A stretch of 64,000 nucleotides of DNA from an uncultured Cyclobacteriaceae bacterium (GCA_937146645.1 CAKZRQ010000012.1:368777-432776), one strand, 5' to 3'. Positions 50,638-59,918 are shown, counted from the first letter of the stretch. Notes: generated by a model from the sequence alone, not told the origin. Numbers and translations are program-made.

Positions 50638-51513
50638 ATGAAAAGAGTATTACTATTTGCCCTTTTACTGGGCTTTTTCAGCTGCCAGGACAGGAAAAGA
50701 GATAATATTTCCGAAGAGGAATTTGGAGGATACTGGTACCAAAATAAAGCTGAAATCAATGTCTACGAATTAGATCAGATTAGATACGGACAGTCCCGAA
50801 AGGGTGAGGCCGTAATGATTTTTGTCACTGAGGATTTTTCTAAGAAGGCTCAGGTGAAACTGGACGACCCCCAAAGAAATCCAGCAGATGCCAGCAAGGT
50901 GATGAAAATGAATAAAACGCGTTCGTTTCAGACTGGAATTTATCCCTATGAGACCATGCTTTCAGTATTTACCCCAGTCTATGAAAATGCAAAGAGCCCA
51001 AAGATTGTTGCTTCCATGACTGAATGGTGTGGGCAATCCTTCACTCAGATGAACTGGAAGAATGGTGGTTATAAAATCAAGCAATTCTCCTATTTCGAAA
51101 GTGAGGGTGATCAGGAAGCCAAGGTGAATGCGCCAAGTGAAGATGAGCTTTGGACCCTACTCAGACTTGATCCTGAGGCAATAGAGGAAGGTGAGATAGA
51201 ATTATTCCCGGGATTGATTTATCAGAGATTCTCTCATATCGATTTGAAAAAGCAAAAGGCCACTATCTCAAAGTCATCGGTTAATGCGGAGACTTCAGAA
51301 TTGGTGATTGATTACACAGATTTGAGCAGAAAGCTTTCCATCAGGTATCAAAAGTCCTTTCCGCATGAGATTCTTTCCTGGGAGGAAGAAGAGATCGGAA
51401 GAAATGGGGATACGCTAGTCACTCGAGCCCTTAGAAAGAGGGTAAGGCAACTTGATTATTGGAATCTGAATGGGGTAGAGAATAATGATTTGGCAAAGGC
51501 TCTTTCCCTTTGA
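50638..51513 (+). CDS. Lipoprotein of unknown function
   Basis: About 291 residues. The ATG at 50638 gives a compact lipoprotein signal (MKRVLLFALL, lipobox FFSC); an in-frame start at 50620 overlaps the previous gene. No family recognised. The mature protein is soluble-looking with WCGQSFTQMNWKN, TLLRLDPEAIEEGEIELFPG, and FPHEILSWEEEE. Relatives are sometimes labelled septum formation inhibitor Maf, but the Maf nucleotide pyrophosphatase motifs are absent. It lies between two glycosyltransferase genes and its stop overlaps the TTG start of the GT-C-like gene (TTGA). Confidence 0.65.
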   Translation: MKRVLLFALLLGFFSCQDRKRDNISEEEFGGYWYQNKAEINVYELDQIRYGQSRKGEAVMIFVTEDFSKKAQVKLDDPQRNPADASKVMKMNKTRSFQTGIYPYETMLSVFTPVYENAKSPKIVASMTEWCGQSFTQMNWKNGGYKIKQFSYFESEGDQEAKVNAPSEDELWTLLRLDPEAIEEGEIELFPGLIYQRFSHIDLKKQKATISKSSVNAETSELVIDYTDLSRKLSIRYQKSFPHEILSWEEEEIGRNGDTLVTRALRKRVRQLDYWNLNGVENNDLAKALSL

Positions 51514-52856
51514 AATTAGATAAGTCCATAGCCTATTGTGGTTTGGCCTTGCTTGCATGCCTATCTTATGTCTGGATAAGCTATGGTTTGGATCGCGAGA
51601 GCTTCGCATTACTTTTTTTCCTTTACTCTTTCTGTTTTGTATTAGGTCTGTTTCTATCGAAACTAAGCGAGAATTTTTCCTGGCAATCAATCTTGTTAAT
51701 TGGACTGATATTCCGCTTGAGCCTTATTGGATCTATTCCAAATCTTTCGGATGACTTTGCCAGATTCCTATGGGATGGGGAACTCTTGGGCTTGGGGTCA
51801 AACCCTTATGAATTGACTCCTGAAAGCTGGATTCAACAGAATCAGGAATCGATGAATGCGTATTTGTCAGAGCTTTTCGACTTGATGAATTCTAAGGGCT
51901 ATTTCTCGATTTATCCTCCGAGTAATCAATTGATTTTCTGGTTATCTGGCTTGGTTTCGGATACCCAACTACTACATCCGATTATCCTACTGAGAATTAT
52001 CCTCATTCTGGGAGAAGTGGGCGTGTTTTTTCTACTTCGGAAGTTGGTCTTAGCCTTGAATTTACCTCAATCCAGAATAGGTTGGTATTGGCTGAATCCT
52101 CTTGCCGTTCTTGAGATAAGTGGGAATTTACATTTTGAGGGACTGGTACTCTTGGGCGTTTTAGGATCTGTGTATTTCCTCAATAAAAGTAATGTATTTG
52201 GCGGCACAGCTGCTTTGGTGGCAAGCATAGGAATAAAACTGGTTCCTTTGATCCTTATCCCAACTCTGTTCTTTAGCAAGAAAATCAGGAGTAATTTTGG
52301 TTTCTGGCTCGGTGGAGGCTTGGTCTTTATATTAGCTTTTTCTCCTCTTCTTTTTGATCAATCCTATGAGAATCTCTGGGAAAGCATTCGCTTGTATCAA
52401 GGTAAGTTTGAATTTAATGCCTCGGTTTACTTTCTGCTTCGTGAAGTTGGATTCTGGATTAAAGGATACAATACAATCGCTACTCTAACCAAGATTTTAA
52501 CCCTGATTACTTTTGTCTGGATAGTATGGGTCAGTGTTAAAAATAAGACAAAGGATACCTCAGCGTTCATTCATCTTTGGGTGAGTATCTACCTAATTTA
52601 CTTAATTCTCCAACCCGTCGTCCACCCTTGGTATCTTCTTCCGGTTTTGGGCTTATCCTTGTTGAGTGATTCTAAAACAGCCATTCTTTGGTCCTGGACC
52701 ATAATATTTTCATATCAAGCCTATGGAAATCCTGATTTTTATGAGAAACCCATTTATTTGTGGATAGAGTATGTACCGGTTTTCATTTTCCTTATTTGGG
52801 AATTCAGAGAGCAAATTTTACCCCAACCATTTCACACCAAAACTGATGTCAATTAG
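51510..52856 (+). CDS. GT-C-type membrane glycosyltransferase (polyprenol-dependent mannosyltransferase-like)
   Basis: A 448-residue protein with about ten or more hydrophobic segments. The first extracytoplasmic loop holds NLSDDFARFLWDGELLGLG followed by NPYELTP, the D-D/E...WDG...NPY pattern of GT-C enzymes of the PIG-M/GT87-like kind that use polyprenyl-phosphate-mannose. HPWYLLPVLGL near the C-terminus is typical too. It starts with TTG overlapping the previous stop (TTGA). The DPM-like GT2 two genes upstream could supply its donor. Acceptor unknown. Confidence 0.75.
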   Translation: MKLDKSIAYCGLALLACLSYVWISYGLDRESFALLFFLYSFCFVLGLFLSKLSENFSWQSILLIGLIFRLSLIGSIPNLSDDFARFLWDGELLGLGSNPYELTPESWIQQNQESMNAYLSELFDLMNSKGYFSIYPPSNQLIFWLSGLVSDTQLLHPIILLRIILILGEVGVFFLLRKLVLALNLPQSRIGWYWLNPLAVLEISGNLHFEGLVLLGVLGSVYFLNKSNVFGGTAALVASIGIKLVPLILIPTLFFSKKIRSNFGFWLGGGLVFILAFSPLLFDQSYENLWESIRLYQGKFEFNASVYFLLREVGFWIKGYNTIATLTKILTLITFVWIVWVSVKNKTKDTSAFIHLWVSIYLIYLILQPVVHPWYLLPVLGLSLLSDSKTAILWSWTIIFSYQAYGNPDFYEKPIYLWIEYVPVFIFLIWEFREQILPQPFHTKTDVN

Positions 52857-53580
52857 AAATTTATCGCTCCTCGTTTTAATCAGCCTTTTTATTTATTCCT
52901 GTGGAACTGACGGAAAGGATTCAGAGGCAATTGCTCTTTTAGAAAAATCAGCCGAAGCCCATGGCGGCCAGGAAAAGTGGTCCAAATTAAAAGGGGTTAA
53001 ATTTCAGAAATGGACTCTTCTCTTGGATTCTTTGGGAAACACTGAGACAGAATCTGATCAGTTACAAAGCTTCCAGATGGATCCTGTTTTTCAGGCTGAA
53101 ATCAGTTGGACAAAGGATAGCCTTCAGCATGTAAGTAAATGGGATGGGAACAAGATGACCTATTTCATGGGTGAAAATGAAGTTCAAAATGAAGACTTCC
53201 TGGCCCAGAGGAAAGAAGATATTGATGCGGCCTTTTATGTTTTGGCCCAACCCTGGAAGCTTTTGGAAGAACCGAATGCGGAGCTAAAGTATCTCGGAGA
53301 GGGAGTTTTTGATGGAGGAAAAGAAGTGTTGACCATTGAGGTTACTTATGGTCCGGAATCTGACATTTGGTGGTATTACTTTGATCCTGAAAGCTTCCTT
53401 ATCGTAGGGAATGAGGTGCAATTGAGCGATCATCGGAGTCTGATCATCAACGGCCAAATGGAGGAAGTAGATGGAATGATTCTCCATGGGGCCAGAACCA
53501 GCTACCGGGTTGATGAACAAGGTCGAAAGACTTTTGTGCGTGCAAGATATCGCTACTCGGACTATGAGTTAGTTTTTTAG
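52846..53580 (+). CDS. Lipoprotein, paralogue A of a DUF6503-like pair
   Basis: About 244 residues. The ATG at 52846 directly begins a lipoprotein signal (lipobox IYSCG), with 11 bases of overlap with the GT-C-like gene; codons further upstream (from 52771) lie inside that gene. The mature N-terminus AHGGQEKWSKLKGVKF and the central strands resemble the next lipoprotein (AHGGEKYFNAKISF). Both may bind lipids or hydrophobic ligands as LolA-like beta-sheet folds do; that is a guess. Function unknown. Confidence 0.7.
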   Translation: MSIRNLSLLVLISLFIYSCGTDGKDSEAIALLEKSAEAHGGQEKWSKLKGVKFQKWTLLLDSLGNTETESDQLQSFQMDPVFQAEISWTKDSLQHVSKWDGNKMTYFMGENEVQNEDFLAQRKEDIDAAFYVLAQPWKLLEEPNAELKYLGEGVFDGGKEVLTIEVTYGPESDIWWYYFDPESFLIVGNEVQLSDHRSLIINGQMEEVDGMILHGARTSYRVDEQGRKTFVRARYRYSDYELVF

Positions 53581-53636
53581 TAAGCATTTAAAGGAACTAT
53601 CTGTAGTCTAATTTCATTTCTCTCCAAACCTTTGAT

Positions 53637-54377
53637 ATGAGAAAACTACTTTCGCTCTTGTTGAGTACTTTGATCCTGATTTCAGCCTGGTCTTGTGATT
53701 CAAGAACTGAGGCAGAAAAAATTGTTGGAAATGCTATCGTGGCCCATGGAGGTGAAAAGTATTTCAACGCTAAGATCAGCTTTGACTTCAGAGACAAACA
53801 CTATAACATTTTCAAAAGCCAGACAGACTATGAATATAGCCGGGAGTTCACTGATTCTACCGGCCAAGTGAAAGATGTACTGAATAATTCTGGTTTTATC
53901 CGAACGGTGAATGGTGTACAAATTGACACCCTCACTGAAGAGCGGATAGGAGCTTTTTCCAGATCGGTTAATTCCGTTGCGTATTTTGCTTTTTTGCCCT
54001 ACGGGCTAAATGACCCGGCGGCTATCAAGACCTACGAAGGTATCACTGAAATTAAGGGAGAAAACTATCATAAAATCAAGGTGACTTTCACTGAAGAAGG
54101 TGGGGGAGATGACTTTGACGACATATTTTTGTATTGGATTGGCGTGGATGATTTTTATGTAGATTATCTCGCCTACAGCTATCATACCGATGGTGGTGGG
54201 GTAAGGTTTAGAGAAGTTAGTGATGTGATAGAGGTGGGTGATCTCAGGTTTCAGAACTATTTAAATCTGAAGCCGGCAGATGAAACCACTCCAGTAGATA
54301 AAATGCAGGAACTCTACATTTCTCGAGAATTAGAGTTACTTTCAGAGATAAATCTTGAGAATATCGAAGTCAAATAA
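53637..54377 (+). CDS. Lipoprotein, paralogue B (DUF6503 type)
   Basis: A 246-residue lipoprotein (lipobox AWSC). It has NAIVAHGGEKYFNAKISFDFRD, VNSVAYFAFLPYGLNDPAA, and VTFTEEGGGDDFDDIFLYW, the pattern of DUF6503, a Bacteroidota lipoprotein family of unknown function. It is the second of two similar lipoproteins, 56 bases apart, probably from an old duplication. A TTTG box (AACCTTTG, 53627-53634) next to the ATG nearly matches the -7 consensus, so it may have its own promoter. The hydrolase-OsmC fusion follows 12 bases downstream. Confidence 0.75.
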   Translation: MRKLLSLLLSTLILISAWSCDSRTEAEKIVGNAIVAHGGEKYFNAKISFDFRDKHYNIFKSQTDYEYSREFTDSTGQVKDVLNNSGFIRTVNGVQIDTLTEERIGAFSRSVNSVAYFAFLPYGLNDPAAIKTYEGITEIKGENYHKIKVTFTEEGGGDDFDDIFLYWIGVDDFYVDYLAYSYHTDGGGVRFREVSDVIEVGDLRFQNYLNLKPADETTPVDKMQELYISRELELLSEINLENIEVK

Positions 54378-54389
54378 ATCCTACTCCCC

Positions 54390-55607
54390 ATGAACCCTCA
54401 AAAGCTCAATTTCGAAAATAGCCGGGGGTTTGAACTATCAGCGGATTTATATCTTCCTTTGGACGAGAGTCCAAAGTATTTCGCGCTCTTCGCCCATTGC
54501 TTTACCTGCTCAAAGAATTTTTCAGCTGTAAGACAAATATCTAGAGCCCTTTCCAATGAAGGAGTCGGTGTTTTGAGTTTGGATTTCACTGGATTGGGAA
54601 GGAGTGAAGGCGAACTTGTCGATTCCTCTTTCAGCGCCAACATCACAGATTTGTTCGATGCCGCCGACTACCTATCTGAACATTTTAAAGCTCCACAGCT
54701 ATTGGTCGGTCATTCACTCGGCGGAGCGGCTGTATTGTATGCTTCCGCAAAGTTGGAAAGTGTCGAGGCTATTGCGACGGTAGGAGCGCCTTCTTATCCG
54801 GCACATGTTAAGCACTTATTCAAGGATGGTCTGAAAGAACTTGAGGAAAAGGGTTCTGCAGAAGTCCATATTGGTGGTAGACCTTTCAGGATTGATAAGC
54901 AGTTTGTGGATGATTTAGAGCAAAGGCCTCTGAGTTCGTTTTTGAAGAAACTTCGAAAGTCCTTGTTGATTTTTCATTCTCCACAAGATGAAATCGTTGA
55001 TATCGAAAATGCCGCAGAGATTTATAAGGCAGCCTTCCACCCAAAAAGCTTTATCTCTCTGGATGGTGCTTCTCACATGATTAATGATGATGAGGATAGT
55101 AAATATATCGCACAGGTCATCGCTTCTTGGGGAAGTCGATATGTCAAGGTGAAACAGCCTGACGGTCCAGTTAATGACTTGAAAGGCAATCAGGTCTTAG
55201 TTAGACTTTCTGGACAAGGTTTTACCACTGAAGTGAAGACACCTTATCATCATTTAATAGCAGATGAGCCTGCTGAAGTGGGCGGGGCGAATTTGGGTCC
55301 AACCCCCTATGATTTGCTTATGTCATCACTTGGTACATGCACTGCAATGACCATGAAGATGTATGCAGAGAGAAAGAAATGGAAACTTTCAGAGGTGAAT
55401 GTCTATTTAAATTTTGAAAACGTTCATAAGGAAGACGCGTTAAATCCAGATAAGCCTAAATCTAAAGTGGGTCAGTTTACCCGTTTGATTAAAATGGAAG
55501 GGACTTTGGATGATACGCAAAGGGCAAGACTGATGGAAATCGCAGATCGTTGCCCCGTTCATCGAACGCTTTCTGAGGAAATTGAGATAATTACAAAACC
55601 GTACTGA
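54390..55607 (+). CDS. Bifunctional alpha/beta hydrolase - OsmC fusion
   Basis: A 405-residue two-domain cytoplasmic protein. Residues about 1-255 form an alpha/beta hydrolase with the oxyanion region FAHCFTCSKNF, nucleophile elbow VGHSLGGAA, and late Asp (SPQDEIVD) and His (DGASHMI) of the triad. Residues about 260-405 form an OsmC/Ohr-like peroxidase domain with MSSLGTCTAMTMKMYA and ADRCPVHRTL providing the two cysteines (peroxidatic and resolving candidates). The fused arrangement is a known family, suggesting hydrolysis coupled to hydroperoxide or thiol chemistry. Single uninterrupted frame, no frameshift. Confidence 0.9.
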   Translation: MNPQKLNFENSRGFELSADLYLPLDESPKYFALFAHCFTCSKNFSAVRQISRALSNEGVGVLSLDFTGLGRSEGELVDSSFSANITDLFDAADYLSEHFKAPQLLVGHSLGGAAVLYASAKLESVEAIATVGAPSYPAHVKHLFKDGLKELEEKGSAEVHIGGRPFRIDKQFVDDLEQRPLSSFLKKLRKSLLIFHSPQDEIVDIENAAEIYKAAFHPKSFISLDGASHMINDDEDSKYIAQVIASWGSRYVKVKQPDGPVNDLKGNQVLVRLSGQGFTTEVKTPYHHLIADEPAEVGGANLGPTPYDLLMSSLGTCTAMTMKMYAERKKWKLSEVNVYLNFENVHKEDALNPDKPKSKVGQFTRLIKMEGTLDDTQRARLMEIADRCPVHRTLSEEIEIITKPY

Positions 55608-55608
55608 T

Positions 55609-56649
55609 TTGTTCACCAAAGGCAAAACGTATCTTTTTAGTAGTATCGGCTTGATTCTAGCCTTGTCTTTGGTCTATTTGTTCAAACCTGAAACAAACCT
55701 CAAACCAGCTGTAGCTCAGGAAAAATGGAAAGGAGTTTCCTGGGTTGGTTCGCCTAGGCCACTTGTGGGTGGAGAGGTAGGAAACTTACTCACGACTGGT
55801 GCAGATGCAATTTCGCAAACTCCATTCGCATGGCAATCTGACATTAACAATCCTGACTTACGATGGAGAGTAGAAAGTGATGAAATGTGGTGGGGAGAAT
55901 CTGCAAGGGGTATTGCAGCTACGCTAGATTCCACTGAAAAGCACGATATTCTGAATGTGCTCAAACCTCATATTTGGGTACGAGATAGCTGGCCAGGTGA
56001 AATCGAAATGATTGACGAAGGGGATTGGGAGCTTTGGTTTAAAAATTATCGAAGCTTTATTCTTGATTATGCGGTGCTGGCTGAAGAATTAGGAATCCCT
56101 GTGCTTTGCATAGGAACAGAACTGGAAAAGACTTCCCATAGAGAAGAGGATTGGAGGAAGGTGATTTCTCAAGTGAAGAAGGTTTATTCAGGGAAATTGA
56201 TCTATGCCGCAAATTTCACAGAATTTGAGCATATCGAATTCTGGGATGAATTAGACTACATCGGTATTCAAGCATATTTTCCACTTTCAAAAAAGAAAGA
56301 TCCGGATTTAAAGGACCTGATTAAAGGTTGGGAAGAACCCAAAAAGAAAATCGTTAAAATCTCTTCAAAATTCCAGAAACCTATTCTTTTCACGGAAATA
56401 GGGTATTGCAACACTGTGGATGCGGCAATGGAGCCTTGGGTTTGGCCAAAGGATAGAAAAGAAACACCCATGTCCGAAGAGATGCAGGCTCTTTGTTATG
56501 AAGCATTTTTTCAAGCCGTTTGGGACGAAGAATGGATGGCTGGAGCTTTCTGGTGGAAGTGGTTCCCGCATGGTCCTAGACAGTCCAAAGGTTTTACTCC
56601 TCAGGATAAGGAGGCAGAAGAAGTACTTCGGAAATACTATTCTGAATAG
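55609..56649 (+). CDS. GH113-like glycoside hydrolase
   Basis: A 346-residue TIM-barrel glycosidase with an N-terminal membrane anchor or signal (about residues 7-25). GVSWVGSPRPLVG, HIWVRDSWPG, the acid/base-containing CIGTELEKTSHREEDWR, LDYIGIQAYFP and the nucleophile strand ILFTEIGYCN match family GH113, whose characterised members are beta-mannanases. TTG at 55609 starts one base after the previous stop. It is the only hydrolase in a run with a CslA-like synthase, so trimming or turnover of the same glycan is a fair inference. Confidence 0.8.
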   Translation: MFTKGKTYLFSSIGLILALSLVYLFKPETNLKPAVAQEKWKGVSWVGSPRPLVGGEVGNLLTTGADAISQTPFAWQSDINNPDLRWRVESDEMWWGESARGIAATLDSTEKHDILNVLKPHIWVRDSWPGEIEMIDEGDWELWFKNYRSFILDYAVLAEELGIPVLCIGTELEKTSHREEDWRKVISQVKKVYSGKLIYAANFTEFEHIEFWDELDYIGIQAYFPLSKKKDPDLKDLIKGWEEPKKKIVKISSKFQKPILFTEIGYCNTVDAAMEPWVWPKDRKETPMSEEMQALCYEAFFQAVWDEEWMAGAFWWKWFPHGPRQSKGFTPQDKEAEEVLRKYYSE

Positions 56650-56755
56650 GACAAATCAGGTTCTTCGCTGACTTTTATCACAGGTTTCAAATGTTGGTTT
56701 GGGTAGTTTGGTTTTGTAAAAGATTAGAATTGACCAACCAAAAACCTCAAAAATC

Positions 56756-56956
56756 ATGAAAAAGAATATGGGAAGTTTAGACCGTGGGCTGAGACTATTT
56801 ATAGCCCTTGTTTTAGTGATCCTATTTTTCTCAGGACAAGTTTCTGGGATTCTAGGTATGATTGCGCTGGCTGTGGCTTGTATTTTTATTCTGACCAGCT
56901 TGGTAAGTTTCTGTCCGCTGTATGTGGCTTTGGGCTTAAAGACCTCAAAAAATTAG
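56756..56956 (+). CDS. YgaP-like (DUF2892) inner-membrane protein
   Basis: A 66-residue protein with two hydrophobic segments (about residues 12-28 and 32-58) and the MGSLDRGLRLFIALVLV opening and CPLYVALGL close of the DUF2892/YgaP transmembrane family. In E. coli this domain is fused to a rhodanese; here the rhodanese is encoded about 12 kb upstream in the same direction. It ends a long co-directional run and is followed by a terminator shared with the molybdenum-enzyme gene. Confidence 0.85.
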   Translation: MKKNMGSLDRGLRLFIALVLVILFFSGQVSGILGMIALAVACIFILTSLVSFCPLYVALGLKTSKN

Positions 56957-56963
56957 CGGATCA

Positions 56964-56997
56964 AAAAAAGCCTGCTCCAAAGGAAGCAGGCTTTTCT
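56964..56997. terminator. Bidirectional terminator
   Basis: Perfect 11-bp stem AAAAGCCTGCT / AGCAGGCTTTT with an eight-base loop, between the YgaP-like (+) and molybdenum-enzyme (-) genes. Confidence 0.9.
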
Positions 56998-57013
56998 TAA
57001 TTATACTCGATTA

Positions 57014-59275
57014 TTACATTCTTAAATTCTCCATTTCCAATTGTGGAGCGAAGGGCTGTTCGTAGTATCGCTTACCTGTAGCTTTGTATAAAGAGTTGGC
57101 CAAAGCTGCAAAGACAGGAGGGAAGAGAGGTTCACCCAAACCGGTAGGATCTTCATTATTATCAACGAAATCTACTTGAATTTTCCTGGGAGCTTCTTTA
57201 TGCCTGATCATTCGGTATCTATCGAAATTCCTCTTGGTAGGAGCACCATTCTCAAAGGTCATTTCTCCATAAAAAGCATTGCCAATCCCATCTACAATCG
57301 CTCCTTCCCCCATATTTCTAGCAGCATCAGGATTCACGACTATCCCGCAATCAACAGCAGCAAACACGGACTCTACCGTAGGTTGGCTATCGACGATTTT
57401 TAGATCCACTACCTCGGCTACGTAGGAATTATGGCAGAAATAGGCTGAAACACCCCTGCTTACCCCAGCTTGAGGATTGTTCCATGCTGAGGTTTCCCGA
57501 ACAAGTTCCAAAACCCCAGCATATCTCTTAGGGTCATAATCGTTTCTCTGCCCTACAGGATTTGTTTCTGCGCGCTCAAGAAGTTCTAATCGAAATTCGA
57601 TTGGGTCTTTTCCCATTTCTTCAGCAAGCTCATCAAGAAAACTCTGCTCAGCACCAGCGATAAAGTTAGACCTTGGGGCTCGGAAGGCTCCAATTGTGAT
57701 GTTGGACGGTATTTCCCAGGCTTCCGCCAAATAATTATCAATGGCTCCTGCTGGGAATCGATTGGCATGTAATGGCGTTTCTGGAATTCCTCCAGCCTTC
57801 ACATGGAAAGCCAAAAGATTATTATTCTCATCAAGTGCTGCACGGTAGGTGGCAGAGTAGGTTGGTCGATACACCCCCGCTGACATGTCATCTTCCCTGG
57901 TGTAAACCATCTTTACCGGGGTCTGAATTTTTTGGGAAATCAAAGCCGCTTCCACCATATGATGACTATAGGCTCTTCTTCCAAAACCACCTCCCATTCG
58001 AGCTAAATTGATTTGTATATTTTCCCGTGGAATACCTAGACTGCTGGATAGGGTGCCCATGATAAATTCAGGAGCCTGAGTTGGGCCATAGATCACAGCT
58101 TTATCTCCACTTACATCTGCAAAGCAATTCATGGGCTCCATGGTATTGTGTGCCAGGAAAGGAGCAGTATAGGTTCGTTCCAGTACCTTGGCTGCTTTGG
58201 CGAAAGCCGATTCAGGATCTCCATCTCTGCGGACCACATTTCCCGACTTCTGGATGTATTCTTCCATTTTCGATTTATGCGTACCTGAATTTTCCAAGCC
58301 GCTAGGAATGGTTATATCGGTTGTGCCACCGCCTCTGCCTGCCATAGGAAAAGTGCTTTCTGGCGCTTCTTCCCATTCTGCTGACAGTTGTTTCTTTGCT
58401 TGCATGACTTCCCAGGTTGAGTTGCCTACCACAGCCAAAAGTTCTGGGAAAGTAGTGGTGTCAAAGAAATTTCTCGCGTAATCCTCCTTGAAAACTTGAA
58501 TAGGGAAAACATCCATGATGCCTGACATTCCACTCACAGAACTCTTATCGAAAGACTTTAACCGCATACCAAAAGCCGGTGGATGAACTATGGCTGCATA
58601 TTTCATTCCTGGTACCTTATGATCAATAGCGAACATGGGCTTCCCTGTTAGAATTTTCTCAGCATCCACATTCTTTTTTGAGGTACCAATAATGGCAAAA
58701 TCACTCACGTCCTTCATAGCAACCTCCTCCGGAATTTCTTGAGTTGCTGCTAAGGAGGCCATTTCTCCATAATGGGCTTTTTTACCACTCGATTTATGTT
58801 CTATCTGACCTGCAGAGGTGGTGATCTCTGTGGCTGGAACGTTCCAACTTTGTGCAGCAGCACTCACGAGCATCGCTCTGGCTGTGGCTCCTGCCGTTCT
58901 CAAAGGTGTCCAACCCTGACGTATTCCCTGACTTCCACCGGTAAACTGTCGATCAAATCGCTCAGGATAGAAATCCGCCTGCTCTACCATTACATTCTTC
59001 CAATCGGTATCCAATTCCTCTGCTAAAATCATGGGCATGGAGGTCTTCACATTTGAACCGAATTCTGGGTTTGGAGAGTAAAGGGTGACTACTCCATTTT
59101 CGCCTATTTTGATATAGCTATTTAACTCAAACCATTCTTTAGGCATGGTGAGCATCTCTTCTTCTGTAGGTTTACATCCTGCCAGCCAGCTGAAGCTGAG
59201 CATCATTCCCCCACCTGCTAAAGCAGAAGCTTTCAGAAAGGATCTTCTATTAAGTTTGGTATTTACGGTTTTCAT
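57014..59275 (-). CDS. Molybdenum hydroxylase large subunit (xanthine dehydrogenase / IorB family), Tat-exported
   Basis: A 753-residue molybdopterin-cytosine-dinucleotide hydroxylase large subunit, like IorB (isoquinoline oxidoreductase) and aldehyde dehydrogenases. The N-terminus NRRSFLKA with a hydrophobic stretch is a Tat signal; the LAGC at its end is a candidate lipobox. Motifs are TGGSQGIRQGW, MGGGFGRRAYSHHMVEA, GAFRAPRSNFIAGAEQSFLDE and TGLGEPLFPPV with the catalytic Glu. The 2Fe-2S subunit lies 12 bases upstream in the operon; no FAD subunit is encoded nearby, as in IorAB-type enzymes. Substrate unknown. Confidence 0.88.
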   Translation of the reverse strand: MKTVNTKLNRRSFLKASALAGGGMMLSFSWLAGCKPTEEEMLTMPKEWFELNSYIKIGENGVVTLYSPNPEFGSNVKTSMPMILAEELDTDWKNVMVEQADFYPERFDRQFTGGSQGIRQGWTPLRTAGATARAMLVSAAAQSWNVPATEITTSAGQIEHKSSGKKAHYGEMASLAATQEIPEEVAMKDVSDFAIIGTSKKNVDAEKILTGKPMFAIDHKVPGMKYAAIVHPPAFGMRLKSFDKSSVSGMSGIMDVFPIQVFKEDYARNFFDTTTFPELLAVVGNSTWEVMQAKKQLSAEWEEAPESTFPMAGRGGGTTDITIPSGLENSGTHKSKMEEYIQKSGNVVRRDGDPESAFAKAAKVLERTYTAPFLAHNTMEPMNCFADVSGDKAVIYGPTQAPEFIMGTLSSSLGIPRENIQINLARMGGGFGRRAYSHHMVEAALISQKIQTPVKMVYTREDDMSAGVYRPTYSATYRAALDENNNLLAFHVKAGGIPETPLHANRFPAGAIDNYLAEAWEIPSNITIGAFRAPRSNFIAGAEQSFLDELAEEMGKDPIEFRLELLERAETNPVGQRNDYDPKRYAGVLELVRETSAWNNPQAGVSRGVSAYFCHNSYVAEVVDLKIVDSQPTVESVFAAVDCGIVVNPDAARNMGEGAIVDGIGNAFYGEMTFENGAPTKRNFDRYRMIRHKEAPRKIQVDFVDNNEDPTGLGEPLFPPVFAALANSLYKATGKRYYEQPFAPQLEMENLRM

Positions 59276-59287
59276 GATTCTGGAGGA

Positions 59288-59746
59288 TTAGAGGTTTTGA
59301 GAGGCTGTTTTTACGGCTGCTTTTATCCGGGTGTAGGTACCACATCGACAGATATTTCCATTCATCGCATTTTCGATTTCCTCGTCGCTTGGATTGGGAT
59401 TACTCTTAAGCAATGCCGATGCGGTCATTATTTGACCCGCCTGGCAATAGCCGCATTGAGGTACATCATGCTCCTTCCATGCCTCCTGAACAGGGTGATC
59501 CCCATTTTCTGATAAACCTTCAATGGTTGTGATTTCAGCATCCTGAGCTGCGGACACCGGAAGCTGGCAAGAACGAACTGCATTTCCATCTAGGTGAATG
59601 GTGCAAGCTCCGCACTGGGCGATTCCGCATCCAAATTTGGTTCCTACTAAGTCCAAATAATCTCGTAAAACCCAAAGCATAGGAGTGCCAGGATCTACAT
59701 CCACCTGCTTGGATTTACCGTTTATTGTGAGGTTGTAAGTTGCCAT
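59288..59746 (-). CDS. 2Fe-2S subunit of molybdenum hydroxylase (IorA-like)
   Basis: A 152-residue protein with two [2Fe-2S] domains. The first, plant-ferredoxin-like, has [17 protein letters not shown] plus a later SCQL; the second, helical, has [11 protein letters not shown] and [12 protein letters not shown]. The ATG at 59746 gives the typical [10 protein letters not shown] opening; 21 further codons are open upstream but are not family-like. It passes electrons from the molybdenum centre of the neighbouring large subunit. It has no signal peptide and would be co-exported with the Tat-bearing partner. Confidence 0.93.
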   Translation of the reverse strand: MATYNLTINGKSKQVDVDPGTPMLWVLRDYLDLVGTKFGCGIAQCGACTIHLDGNAVRSCQLPVSAAQDAEITTIEGLSENGDHPVQEAWKEHDVPQCGYCQAGQIMTASALLKSNPNPSDEEIENAMNGNICRCGTYTRIKAAVKTASQNL

Positions 59747-59918
59747 AAGTGATTGATTTCTTGCTAATTTACCATAAATCTGACCAATGAATTTACGAAA
59801 ATCAAACAATCCGTGAGACGGTCTTTATGCTAGTGTCAGGCTTGATTTTTTGATGGCTGCCCCTGCCTTTTTATAAAATTTTAGTATCTATAGGTTCTTT
59901 AAAATCAGCTCAAATCTT

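Noticed and set aside
50638-51513. Maf-type septum formation inhibitor
   Set aside because: Such labels exist for relatives, but this is a lipoprotein with none of the Maf nucleotide pyrophosphatase motifs.
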